Notes under the pieces: generated by a model
What the model was told of the DNA's origin: nothing
What the model saw: the letters and a program-made list of their open reading frames with translations, nothing else
Database searches by the model: none
Translations under genes and position numbers: made by a program
Part shown: one piece after another, positions 17,958-25,837 of the stretch
Position numbering within the stretch: position 1 is the stretch's first letter
Layout of the letters: the number at the start of each line of letters is the position of its first letter
Source: Candidatus Achromatium palustre
GTDB taxonomy: Bacteria > Pseudomonadota > Gammaproteobacteria > Chromatiales > Chromatiaceae
DNA length: 43,603 nucleotides
Direction: 5' to 3'
Assembly: GCA_001044195.1 (NCBI GenBank)
Contig: LFCU01000073.1
Coordinates: 1-43,603 of the forward strand

Positions 17958-19568
17958 TTAAGAACTAGTCCACTGCAAATTATATAGATCTAAACGACGA
18001 TCTCGAAAATTACGCACACTGCCATGCATCCTTAATTCCTTAAGCAATTCCAGATCTAAGTCAGCAATTAATGTCATTTCCGTATTAGGCGTGGCCTCAG
18101 CGGCGGTTGCATCATGCGGAAAAGCAAAATCAGAAGGCGTAAAAATCGCTGCTTGTGAATACTGAATGTCCATATTTTCTACATTTGGTAAATTCCCAAC
18201 ACTTCCTGTGATAACTACATAGCATTCATTTTCAATAGCTCGAGCCTGAGCACAACGTCGTACTCGTAAATAGGCATTTTTAGTATCGGTCCAGAAAGGC
18301 ACAAACAATATCGTCATACCTTGAGCAGCTAAAATACGCGGGAGTTCTGGAAACTCTACATCATAACAAATTAAGATACCCACACGCCCAACATCAGTTT
18401 CAAATACCCGCAAATTGGTGCCACCTTTTAAACCCCAATAGGCACTTTCATCAGGAGTAATATGCAATTTATATTGACTGTCCCACGTACCATCACGTCT
18501 ACATAAGTATGAGACATTGCGTAGTGTTTGGTCACTGTATTCTGGGAGGCTACCAGCTATAATATTAATATTATAAGCTAAGGCAAGGCGTACTAATTCG
18601 GCCCTAAGTTGGGCACTAAAATCTGCTAAATCTCGAATTGCTTGGGCTGGATTGTCTTGTCCAAATTTCGCCATGAGAGGAGCACTAAAAAACTCTGGGA
18701 ATAAAACAAAATCGGCATTATATCCTGCTACAGCATCAACAAAGAATTCAACTTGCTGTCTTAGATCTTCGAAGGTGCGTACTTGGCGCATTTGCCATTG
18801 TACCGCTCCTACGCGCACTACTGTTTTACCACCAATTAGTTTTTCTTTTTCTTCATAATAGATATTAATCCATTCTAATAAAGTGGCATAAGCTCGAGAT
18901 TCTAAATCATCAGGGGCATAATTATTAATAATCTTACGAACATGAAAATCATTGGCGAGTTGAAAGCTTAGGACGGGATCATAAATTTCTTTATTTTTAA
19001 CCAGATCTATATATTTGCTAGGCGACATTTCATTGGCATATCTTTTGTATCCTGGGATACGTCCACCAGCGACAATGGCACGTAAATTAAGCCTTTCACA
19101 TAGATCTTTGCGAGCATCATAGAGGCGGCGTCCTAGCCGCAGTTCTCTGTAATGCACGTGAACAAAGATATCAACTCCATACAAAGTATCCCCATTGGGA
19201 TCATGGGTAGTTAAATAGCCATTACCAGTAATTTGCTTATAGGTGTGTTTATCGCCATAACGGTTATAGTCTACTAATAGGCTCACAGCAGCAGCAACTA
19301 CTTTGCCATTATCTTCGATACAGATTTGGCCTTCTGGAAATCTAGCAATTTGAGAGCTAAATTGTTCTTTGGTCCAAGCACCACCTTGATTTGGATAGAC
19401 ATCATCCATGATTTCTTTAATGTCATGATAATCAGATAGTTTAGTATTGCGTAGGATTAGCCTATGACTTAAGAGCTTACGTTGGTCGTTTTCAACATTA
19501 GTGTTAGATAATGTTGGTGGTGTACTAGGATGTAGGGAGGGGGAAGTCTCTAGTGGATCTTCAGACAT
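17958..19568 (-). CDS. GNAT acetyltransferase fused to carbon-nitrogen hydrolase
   Basis: The protein has 536 residues. Residues about 35-200 are a GNAT domain (LRNTKLSDYHDIKEIMDDV; acetyl-CoA loop near YRELRLGRRLYDARKDLC). Residues about 240-530 are a nitrilase-superfamily domain with the Glu-Lys-Cys triad: LFPEFFSAP (about 293), YKLHITPDE (about 367) and GILICYDVEFPE (about 400). This fusion is known from other bacteria (YhcX-like) and is thought to act on an amide; the substrate is unknown. The ATG lies inside the end of a TAGACATTAT-type repeat (AATAATGTCT), so the present start codon is supplied by a mobile repeat. The first 30 residues are low in conservation and Pro/Ser-rich, which fits a recently altered N-terminus. 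Confidence 0.88.
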   Translation of the reverse strand: MSEDPLETSPSLHPSTPPTLSNTNVENDQRKLLSHRLILRNTKLSDYHDIKEIMDDVYPNQGGAWTKEQFSSQIARFPEGQICIEDNGKVVAAAVSLLVDYNRYGDKHTYKQITGNGYLTTHDPNGDTLYGVDIFVHVHYRELRLGRRLYDARKDLCERLNLRAIVAGGRIPGYKRYANEMSPSKYIDLVKNKEIYDPVLSFQLANDFHVRKIINNYAPDDLESRAYATLLEWINIYYEEKEKLIGGKTVVRVGAVQWQMRQVRTFEDLRQQVEFFVDAVAGYNADFVLFPEFFSAPLMAKFGQDNPAQAIRDLADFSAQLRAELVRLALAYNINIIAGSLPEYSDQTLRNVSYLCRRDGTWDSQYKLHITPDESAYWGLKGGTNLRVFETDVGRVGILICYDVEFPELPRILAAQGMTILFVPFWTDTKNAYLRVRRCAQARAIENECYVVITGSVGNLPNVENMDIQYSQAAIFTPSDFAFPHDATAAEATPNTEMTLIADLDLELLKELRMHGSVRNFRDRRLDLYNLQWTSS

Positions 19569-19666
19569 TATTCAAAATCCAATTATTACATTATACCCAA
19601 TAATCTATTTAAGATCTATTAGGATATACAAAAGATCTAATTTAAAGAGGGTTTTGAATAAAATCT
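19563..19666. repeat. TAGACATTAT-type element overlapping a start codon
   Basis: Left end AGACATTATTCAAAATCC, right end GAGGGTTTTGAATAAAATCT. It is a 104-bp relative of the 71-bp family. It overlaps the start codon of the GNAT-nitrilase gene and ends 7 bases from the tRNA-Leu 3' end. Confidence 0.65.
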
Positions 19667-19672
19667 TAAATG

Positions 19673-19757
19673 TGGTGCGAAAGGGGAGACTCGAACTCCC
19701 ACAGGTTTCCCTACTGGAACCTAAATCCAGCGCGTCTACCTATTCCGCCACTTTCGC
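19673..19757 (-). tRNA. tRNA-Leu (anticodon UAG)
   Basis: The minus strand gives an 85-base tRNA with a long variable arm. The acceptor is GCGAAAG paired with CTTTCGC plus an encoded CCA. The anticodon stem is CTGGA/TCCAG with loop TTTAGGT, giving anticodon UAG (reads CUN leucine codons). The T arm is GGGAG-TTCGAGT-CTCCC. The variable arm and GG-containing D loop fit class II tRNA-Leu. Confidence 0.95.
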
Positions 19758-20427
19758 AGTTTTTATTAAATTAATATTATTATGCTTTATTATATTATGC
19801 AACCAAAATTTTGTATTTTGCTATGTTAATTTACTAAAAATTTTTAATATGTAGGTTATAAGGATATTATATTCAAATAAGAAATGCAAGTTTTTTTTTA
19901 ATATAATTTGGTAGCCTTCATTTCACAGCCAGATAGATAGGTAATATGCAGCGTATCTTTTACCGAAAATCTGATTCTACCGCTTTCTGTGGGCATATAT
20001 TATAATGCTAGATAAAATTATGAGCCACAGTATATTCAAAAAAAGATGGTAAGCATATACTATCAACCTATAGTTTGCCCATTTAATTTTAAGTTTGCAA
20101 AACGGATACGTCTACAAGTTGTGGGAACCATAAATTATCGTTCCCAATCTCTGCATGGAAACGCATCCTGGACATTCTGCATCCTATGATTTATAGCGTT
20201 CCCACAACTTGTAGACCTATCCGTGATTTTAAAACGGAAAAGAAGTTTTATACAATAGGACATTATTTTTTATTTAACATAATTTGTACTAAACCAATGA
20301 CATAGATTGATAACCCGTTATACTATATCTTAATGTCAATTGTCATTTCAATAGGTGTTAATATTTTTATATAATATACATACCAATACAAACTTACATT
20401 TTACCCTAATTTTAGGAATAGAATTTA
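19758..20427. other. non-coding gap with two repeat remnants
   Basis: It contains a partial copy of the 162-bp element (about 19973-20088). An inverted repeat at about 20114-20214 has arms TCTACAAGTTGTGGGAAC and GTTCCCACAACTTGTAGA. Inside it is a diverged REP unit (TCGTTCCCAATCTCTGCATG, related to those at 42.4-43.6 kb). The sequence from 20215 to 20427 is AT-rich with nothing definite. Confidence 0.6.
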
Positions 20428-20481
20428 GGGCTACAACCACCTTTGACATTTAGTTTTATAATTACTTTTAATTTAAGATAA
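20428..20481 (+). pseudogene. tonB: tonB 3'-end remnant
   Basis: The frame reads GLQPPLTFSFIITFNLR then TAA. It aligns without gaps to the last codons of the intact tonB at 31711-31764 (GLKPPLRFSLTMNFNLR, TAA). The last 19 bases (TTTTAATTTAAGATAACGG, continuing past the stop) are the same in both places. Upstream of 20428 the homology fades. It ends 16 bases before the start of the DUF4198-like gene, so a tonB gene once directly preceded that gene. Confidence 0.75.
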
Positions 20482-20497
20482 CGGCAACAATTTGAAT

Positions 20498-21406
20498 ATG
20501 CATGTGCTAAAAAACATACTAATTATTATTTGTACCGGGCTATATTGTAACAGCTTGTTAGGATCTGAGTTCTTGCATTTAAATTTAACGCCTCCAACAA
20601 GTAAAGTAACTAAGTTTGAATCTAGCCACCGAGCCAAACCTGTTAAACAATATTGGTTGCAAGAATCTACTGATCCAAAATCGATAACTGCATGGCTGCA
20701 TCAAGCTAATGGAAAGATCAAAAAACTACAACTTCACTTTGATGCATCAGGTGGTAAAATTATATTCAAAAGCAAATGGGCAGATAAGGCTACTCATGGG
20801 CCTAATCGAATTTTTGTTGTCAGTGAAATATTATGGCAGGAAAAACAAATTATACGTACTGCGCAATGGCTTAATCTAAATCACTCTTGTGCTTGGGGAC
20901 ACCCTTTTAAATTTACTCCCGAACGTTTGCAATTATCTCCTGATTCTCAAGCTCCTCTGGAAATTATGCCTATCGGATTTTGGGATAGTAATCTCCATGA
21001 TCAACTTGATTCAGCTCATCGAGTTACTCTGCAAATCTTGCATTTTGGAAATCCAGCGGCACAAGCAACACTATTAGTTACCACTGGTAATGGCTGGCAA
21101 AAACGTTTTACTGCTGATAAACAAGGTAAAGTTACGTTGCATCTTATTCGCGATCATTATCCGGCAAGCTGGTATGATTTCCAACATCACCATCCGCAAC
21201 GAGTTTGGTTTGAAGCCAGTTATAGTCCACAAGAGAAAGGACCAGGTTATACAGCTAGCTTGCCATATCGCTATACTCCGACACCATACGACTATAAATC
21301 ATTAACATGGGGGCTTTGGGTGTTTATTATTGCCTCTATAATGACAATTGGAGCAATTATTATCTTTAGATACCAGCGCAAAATTCGAGTAAATCCAAAA
21401 TTATGA
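20498..21406 (+). CDS. DUF4198-like exported protein with C-terminal membrane anchor
   Basis: I chose the ATG at 20498 rather than the TTG at 20492; it gives 302 residues. An N-terminal signal peptide (about 1-22, KNILIIICTGLYCNSLLG) comes first, followed by a periplasmic part of about 240 residues. The segment around residues 180-245 (AAQATLLVTTGNGW, RFTADKQGKVTLHLI, QRVWFEASY) resembles the Ig-like fold of DUF4198/NikM-type proteins, whose hallmark is a TDxxG-type turn followed by a strand. A membrane helix lies at about 267-292 (LWVFIIASIMTIGAIIIF) with a basic cytoplasmic tail. Such proteins often accompany metal uptake systems. Its position fits a periplasmic binding or tethering partner of the TonB receptor downstream; that is inference. 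Confidence 0.6.
   Translation: MHVLKNILIIICTGLYCNSLLGSEFLHLNLTPPTSKVTKFESSHRAKPVKQYWLQESTDPKSITAWLHQANGKIKKLQLHFDASGGKIIFKSKWADKATHGPNRIFVVSEILWQEKQIIRTAQWLNLNHSCAWGHPFKFTPERLQLSPDSQAPLEIMPIGFWDSNLHDQLDSAHRVTLQILHFGNPAAQATLLVTTGNGWQKRFTADKQGKVTLHLIRDHYPASWYDFQHHHPQRVWFEASYSPQEKGPGYTASLPYRYTPTPYDYKSLTWGLWVFIIASIMTIGAIIIFRYQRKIRVNPKL
21374..21406 (+). repeat. 33-bp direct repeat, left of the xisI insert
   Basis: This is the last part and stop of the DUF4198-like gene (AGCGCAAAATTCGAGTAAAT to TTATGA). It recurs at 21900-21932 with 28 of 33 positions equal. The pair brackets the xisI gene. Confidence 0.7.
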
Positions 21407-21528
21407 TCTAAAACTATAGATAGCAATTTATTTTTTAAATAGTTGGGACAAATGTCACGTAAAGATACGTATCAACGTTTTTGCATCAAACTCATAATTT
21501 ATTCTATAGCAAAAAAAGAACCGTTAAT

Positions 21529-21852
21529 ATGGAAAATACCATAGCCTTTTATCAACAATGCATTAAAACTTTGTTGCAAGAATATGAAAATTTACAAACA
21601 AACTATTCTCATGCTGAAATCGTATTAGATGATGAACGTAGTAGATATCTTGTAGTCTGGATTGGATGGATGCAATCAAAACGCATTTATCATACTGCAA
21701 TTCATATTGAAATTCGTGAACAAAAGATTATTATTGAATGTAACGATACAGAAAGAATGCTTGCAACAGAACTTGTTGAACAGGGAATTCCCCGAGAAAA
21801 AATTCATTTAGGCTTTGTCTCACCTGAGGGATTATCATGTTGCGCTGCGTAA
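21529..21852 (+). CDS. xisI: XisI family protein (fdxN element excision controlling factor type)
   Basis: The ATG at 21529 gives 107 residues. Family features in order: IAFYQQCIKTLLQEYENL, VLDDERSRYLVVWIGWMQS, RIYHTAIHIEIREQKIIIEC, NDTERMLATELVEQGIPREK and IHLGFVSPEG. In Anabaena, XisI works with the endonuclease-like XisH in fdxN-element excision. Most other copies, like this one, are in bacteria without that element. No xisH is present here. The C-terminus (LSCCAA) does not match the usual Pro-Glu-x-Arg-x-Tyr-x-x-Phe-Ala tail, but the next frame (LRDYHVAL) does, so a frameshift near 21825 is likely. The gene sits in an insert between two genes of another operon. Confidence 0.8.
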   Translation: MENTIAFYQQCIKTLLQEYENLQTNYSHAEIVLDDERSRYLVVWIGWMQSKRIYHTAIHIEIREQKIIIECNDTERMLATELVEQGIPREKIHLGFVSPEGLSCCAA

Positions 21853-21899
21853 TTTTATTCAGCTGGGTAGAGTGCAAAAGCAGTCGTATACAAACCTGT

Positions 21900-21932
21900 C
21901 AACGCAAAATTCGAGTAAACAAAAAGTTATGA
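21900..21932 (+). repeat. 33-bp direct repeat, right of the xisI insert
   Basis: It matches 21374-21406. It includes the TTATGA in which the polyferredoxin ATG (21929) overlaps a TGA. This is exactly how the upstream gene's stop would have overlapped this start before the insertion. Confidence 0.7.
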
Positions 21933-22942
21933 AGGGATTACGTCAAACTATCAACCGATTAAATATGAGACGGCTGCGCTTTTGGTTACAACTGGTGTTA
22001 TTTGTAATTATTATGTGGGGTGGTGCTTTATTTTACTGGGATTGGGGTACTGAAGTTCCAGCCTTTGCCTGTCCCTATGTAGGCGATTCACGAGTAGGTA
22101 CCTGCTTTTTATTCGCCTTTCAACACCGAGTCAGTATGCCATTTGCACAAGTATTTTCTTTCCGTGGTCTCGGACTAATATTTATGCTCGTTGGTCTTTG
22201 GGCTTTACTATTGTTGTTTAACAAAACTTGGTGTGGTTTTGCCTGTCCTCTAGGTACTATACAAGATTGGTTAACTTCTTGGCGACAAAGATTCGGGATT
22301 CAAAAACACGAATATAGTGAAAGTGGATTTAATAGGTTATCTAAAGTCAAATGGATCTTATTAGCATTGCTGTTTATTCTACCTGTTCTCGTCGCCAATA
22401 GCATACTTGGTATAGGAAATCTAAGCCACGATTGGGCTACGCCTTTTTGTCAGATATGTCCCAGTAGAGTCCTATTGCCATTATTTAATGGAGACCTAGA
22501 AGGATTTACCTTAGATTTTAGTAGCACTACCAAGCTCTCTTTAACCTTCATAGCCTTAATAATTGCTGGTGCAGGTTTAATGGCGGCATTCTTTAGGCCA
22601 CGTTTCTTATGCCATCTTTGCCCCATGAGTGCCGTACAATTTATTTTTGCTAAAGCAAGTTTACTGCGGCTTACGAAAAAAGGAGAAGCCTGCACCAGAT
22701 GTGGCAATTGTTATCGAGTTTGTGAAATGGGAATTCGTGAGATTGCCGATGATGTAAAGAATACTAATATTCTCAAAGAAGACTGTATCCTATGCCTAAA
22801 ATGTGTATCTGCTTGCCCTGAAGAAAAATGTCTAACAGTACGCTTTGGCCCTTGGGATATTTATCAATCTACTGAAGATGGCTTTTTTCATCGGCAAATG
22901 CAACAGGAGGAAAAATGGAAGCATCGCGTCACCAATTCTTAA
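21929..22942 (+). CDS. NapH/MauN-type membrane polyferredoxin
   Basis: I place the start at 21929 (337 residues). The frame is open further upstream to 21815, but that part lies in the xisI insert. Five membrane segments are visible, beginning with LQLVLFVIIMWGGALFYW. Cys motifs are FACPLGTIQDWL, FCQICPSRVLLPLF and CHLCPMSAV in the membrane part. Two [4Fe-4S] ferredoxin motifs follow near the C-terminus: CTRCGNCYRVCEMG and CILCLKCVSACPEEKC. This is the NapH/NosR/CcoG-like architecture that moves electrons from quinol or a membrane donor to a cytoplasmic acceptor. The last 28 bases overlap the next gene. I infer that it feeds electrons to the reductase/activase pair that follows. Confidence 0.85.
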   Translation: MKGLRQTINRLNMRRLRFWLQLVLFVIIMWGGALFYWDWGTEVPAFACPYVGDSRVGTCFLFAFQHRVSMPFAQVFSFRGLGLIFMLVGLWALLLLFNKTWCGFACPLGTIQDWLTSWRQRFGIQKHEYSESGFNRLSKVKWILLALLFILPVLVANSILGIGNLSHDWATPFCQICPSRVLLPLFNGDLEGFTLDFSSTTKLSLTFIALIIAGAGLMAAFFRPRFLCHLCPMSAVQFIFAKASLLRLTKKGEACTRCGNCYRVCEMGIREIADDVKNTNILKEDCILCLKCVSACPEEKCLTVRFGPWDIYQSTEDGFFHRQMQQEEKWKHRVTNS

Positions 22943-24159
22943 AAAAAGCTACCCGCAAAAAGCTCATAGCTGAATCAGCAGATATCTTAAGACAAATTCG
23001 TGAAGAACTGCCGCCCAATCTAGCAGAAATGGAATATTTTTATGAACGGCTTCAGGCTTGGTCAGAAGGTAAAATTGTTCATGAAAAACCACTTATTGGA
23101 ACCTTTTGCATTCAAGTACCTGAAGAACTAATTTTTGCTTTAGATGCTCAATTTGAACGACTTTGTGATGGTTCCAGAGCCTGTGATCTTACGGGAATGG
23201 AACGTCTAGGTGGTAAAAGTTGCAGCATGATCAAGGCAAGCTTAGGCCGTCTGGATGCATTAGCGGAACCAACAGACTATGCTGCTATTATTATCCCTAC
23301 TACTTGTGATCAAAAGAAAAAACTAGGTGACATTTTAAAAGCTCAAGGATTTCCAATTCTCTTTTTGAATATGCCTTCAGGAAAAATGGACGATGCAGCC
23401 AGACACTTTTGGCACCAATCAGTTCAAGAATTAGCAACACAATTGCAAAAGATATTGAATGTCAAATTGACAACTAGCAAGCTACTAGAGCAAGTCAAAA
23501 TAATTGGTCGTGCCAGGCAAGCATTCCGCCACTTTGAGCAATTACGTGCCCGTAAAAGAGCCATTCATGGTGTTGATGCACTTATTATCAGTTCAACCTG
23601 GTTCTTTGACACTCCGCAAAATTGGACACAGGCTTTACTAAAACTTAATGCCGCTTTAGCTAAACAGCCAGATCACCAAGGACAAGAGCCAAGAATTCTA
23701 TTAACTGGTTCGCCCAATATCTTTCCCAATTTAAAAACACCTTTGCTTGCTGAAAAAGCCGGAGCCTGGATAGTAGGTGATGAATTTTGTAGTAGCCATC
23801 GTCTACTGCACGATGTTGTTACTTTTGAAGAAGGGCATCCACATGATCTGTTACCCGCCATTGCTGACCGCTACTTAAAACCTTGTACTTGTCCATGCCT
23901 AAGTGATAACGAAGATCGGATAAGAAAATTATCATACCTTGCCAGTAATTTACAATTAGATGGTGTGATTTATCAATCTCTATCAGGTTGTAGCCTATAT
24001 GAAATGGAATACCTTGTTGTCGAACCGCAGCTAAAAACCCAAAAGCTTCCTAATCTATATTTAGAAACTGACTACGGACCCGACGATGTAGGCCAAATTA
24101 CTACTAGAATTGAAGCTTTTTTAGAATCCTTATATCAGCAAAGAAATACCAAGCAATGA
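22915..24159 (+). CDS. 2-hydroxyacyl-CoA dehydratase D-like / double-cubane cluster reductase
   Basis: The ATG follows a strong CAGGAGGAAAA ribosome binding site; the gene starts inside the upstream gene, so the two are coupled. The protein has 414 residues. Residues about 60-150 (LIGTFCIQVPEELIFALDA, SRACDLTG, KSCSMIKASLG, IIPTTCDQKKKLGD) follow the HgdB/BcrC/FldB/YjiM fold. The later DEFCSSHRLL, PCTCPCLS and SLSGCSLYEMEYL carry further Cys. The family uses an unusual Fe-S cluster reduced by an ATP-dependent activase. Only one subunit gene is present, as in the double-cubane reductases (YjiM type), not the two-subunit dehydratases. The natural substrates of the double-cubane group are unknown. 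The activase is two genes downstream. Confidence 0.85.
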   Translation: MEASRHQFLKKATRKKLIAESADILRQIREELPPNLAEMEYFYERLQAWSEGKIVHEKPLIGTFCIQVPEELIFALDAQFERLCDGSRACDLTGMERLGGKSCSMIKASLGRLDALAEPTDYAAIIIPTTCDQKKKLGDILKAQGFPILFLNMPSGKMDDAARHFWHQSVQELATQLQKILNVKLTTSKLLEQVKIIGRARQAFRHFEQLRARKRAIHGVDALIISSTWFFDTPQNWTQALLKLNAALAKQPDHQGQEPRILLTGSPNIFPNLKTPLLAEKAGAWIVGDEFCSSHRLLHDVVTFEEGHPHDLLPAIADRYLKPCTCPCLSDNEDRIRKLSYLASNLQLDGVIYQSLSGCSLYEMEYLVVEPQLKTQKLPNLYLETDYGPDDVGQITTRIEAFLESLYQQRNTKQ

Positions 24160-24248
24160 TCCAACTGCTTTATCCACTCTTAATCTAAAGCAAGGTTAGA
24201 AACAGAAGTACTTGCTCATCGAGATTACGAAAAAGGAACTTGGAAACC

Positions 24249-24668
24249 ATGATAACGACTCATATCCATATGAATCAATTACTTCCAGCCTGGAAGAGGT
24301 TTAATCATGCTACAGGTATTGCTTCGATTAATAATGAAACACATTATCAACAGATGGTGGCTCTGCTTGAAGCACTACTTGAGCAGACGGCTGGTAATGA
24401 ACAGCATCCTGCAATGGAATTAGTCGATATTGTAGGTGATTTGCTTGCAGCCTATGAATCCGATCGCCGCCAGTTACCAAAGTCTACTAGCGTACAGGCA
24501 TTACTATTTTTGATGGAACAACATAAATTACAACCAAGCGATTTGACCGAAATTGGTGAGCCAACACTAGTTACAGAAATTCTTGCAGATCGACAAAAAC
24601 TTGATATTCAACAAATTCAAGCTCTTAGTAAACGTTTTGGGGTTACACTTGGGACTTTTATTGATTAG
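24249..24668 (+). CDS. HigA-like (COG5499) HTH regulator
   Basis: I chose the ATG at 24249 (139 residues); an AAGGA lies 12 bases upstream, too close to the alternative TTG at 24240. The N-terminal half (HYQQMVALLEALLEQ, AMELVDIVGDLLAAYES) matches the dimerising half of HigA/YgjM-type antitoxins. The C-terminal half is the divergent XRE helix-turn-helix: ALLFLMEQHKLQPSDLTEIG, TLVTEILADRQKLDIQQIQAL. There is no HigB toxin gene next to it. It lies within the reductase-activase operon and so is more likely the operon's regulator than a toxin-antitoxin partner. Confidence 0.78.
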   Translation: MITTHIHMNQLLPAWKRFNHATGIASINNETHYQQMVALLEALLEQTAGNEQHPAMELVDIVGDLLAAYESDRRQLPKSTSVQALLFLMEQHKLQPSDLTEIGEPTLVTEILADRQKLDIQQIQALSKRFGVTLGTFID

Positions 24669-24708
24669 TATATAACGTGATCTTGGTTGTGGTTAAAAGG
24701 TTAAAATA

Positions 24709-25491
24709 ATGAGCTATTTTTTAGGGATAGATATTGGCAGCACTGCCATTAAATATGCCATTCTAAATGCACAAGGAGAATTATTTGCAACATATAAAAC
24801 TGCCAGCGGCGGTAAAATGGAACCCAAAATTACTGCTGGTTTGACGCAATTATTAGTAGATACCCAAATACAACGGGAAAATATTGTAGCTTCCGTTGCT
24901 ACAGGTTATGGACGTAGACTCTTTCCTGCTACTCGTTTAATCAGCGAAATCACCGCTAACGCTTTAGGAGCCAAACGCATTCAAACACCAATAGGTGCAG
25001 TAAAAAGCCTACTTAATATTGGTGGACAAGATGTTAAAGCCCTAACATTAGATGACAATGGTATTTGTACCAATTTTGCAATGAACGATAAATGTGCCGC
25101 TGGTACTGGAAGGTTCATTGAAATGGCATTAAGGATCTTAGAATTAGAATTTGATACTATCAAAAATATAGATTTTTCTAATGTGATTCCGGCAAATATC
25201 AATGCTACCTGTACCGTTTTTGCTGAAAGTGAAATTGTATCCCACATTGCTCAAGATCATGAACCAACAGCTATCATGGCTGGTGTTTTTGCAAGCATTG
25301 CCAAACGCTTAGGACGGCTGCTACGAAGAATAGGTCTAGATGATCCTGTTTGTATCGATGGCGGCCCGTCTTTACTTCTTGGTATGAAGGATGCCTTAGA
25401 AACCGAACTTATGCGTCCTGTTTATCTTGGCGACCATCCTCAGTTCACAACTGCTATTGGAGCCGCTATGCTCGCTCTTAAAGAAGCATAG
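24709..25491 (+). CDS. acyl-CoA dehydratase activase / double-cubane reductase ATPase
   Basis: The protein has 260 residues, the usual length of HgdC/FldI/YjiL proteins. The ASKHA nucleotide-binding motifs are LGIDIGSTAIKYAIL (residues 5-19), NIGGQDVKAL (about 103) and CIDGGPSLLLG near the end. Cys129 in NDKCAAGTGRF and Cys168 in TCTVFAESEIVS correspond to the two Cys of each subunit that hold the dimer-bridging [4Fe-4S] cluster in HgdC. It hydrolyses ATP to push one electron at very low potential into the partner reductase. It is the last gene of this block before the hicBA gap. Confidence 0.92.
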   Translation: MSYFLGIDIGSTAIKYAILNAQGELFATYKTASGGKMEPKITAGLTQLLVDTQIQRENIVASVATGYGRRLFPATRLISEITANALGAKRIQTPIGAVKSLLNIGGQDVKALTLDDNGICTNFAMNDKCAAGTGRFIEMALRILELEFDTIKNIDFSNVIPANINATCTVFAESEIVSHIAQDHEPTAIMAGVFASIAKRLGRLLRRIGLDDPVCIDGGPSLLLGMKDALETELMRPVYLGDHPQFTTAIGAAMLALKEA

Positions 25492-25499
25492 CTCTATAT

Positions 25500-25605
25500 T
25501 AGACATTATCCAAAACCCGTCATTCCTGCGAAAGCAGGAATCTATACCTTAATAATTGCCTTATGTGAGTTAAGATGGGAAGAGGTTTCGAATAATGTAT
25601 GTCTA
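25500..25605. repeat. TAGACATTAT-type element, left of hicBA
   Basis: It starts TAGACATTATCCAAAACCC and ends GGTTTCGAATAATGTATGTC. It contains a strong hairpin (ATTCCTGC-GAAA-GCAGGAAT) shared with the inverted copy at 26052-26153. It lies 8 bases after the activase stop and may act as a transcript-end hairpin. A second partial end (TTAGACATTATCCAAAATG) follows at once. Confidence 0.75.
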
Positions 25606-25663
25606 TTAGACATTATCCAAAATGCTCCCGCCCCACATTCCAGCCATACTAGGTACGTGCTAA

Positions 25664-25837
25664 TCACCGAAGATGTTTTTGAATATGTTTGGCAAGTTGA
25701 TCGTCGATTTCTGAATGTCTTGGTACAGGTTGCTTCTTACCATTTTGTGTGTTTACAAAGATATCATGATTTGTTCCATGGCGTAGCAAAACACATCCTT
25801 GTTTTTGGAGCATCCTAATAAATTCCTTGCGTTTCAC
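25664..25837 (-). CDS. hicA: HicA family mRNA interferase toxin
   Basis: This small gene encodes 57 residues and starts with GTG, overlapping the hicB stop by 4 bases. The protein reads VKRKEFIRMLQKQGCVLLRH, then GTNHDIFV, then QPVPRHSEIDDQLAKHIQKH. These are the HicA dsRBD-like fold and its catalytic His (in LLRHGTNHDIF). HicA cleaves mRNA when HicB is lost. The length is normal for the family. Confidence 0.88.
   Translation of the reverse strand: MKRKEFIRMLQKQGCVLLRHGTNHDIFVNTQNGKKQPVPRHSEIDDQLAKHIQKHLR

Noticed and set aside
19501-19854. 117-codon open frame on the plus strand
   Set aside because: It runs antisense through tRNA-Leu (the tell-tale KGRLELPQVSLLEP translation) and through a repeat; not a gene.
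21815-21928. Upstream start for the polyferredoxin (38 more residues)
   Set aside because: The extension is encoded by the xisI insert and its duplication; the ATG at 21929 fits the original stop/start overlap.
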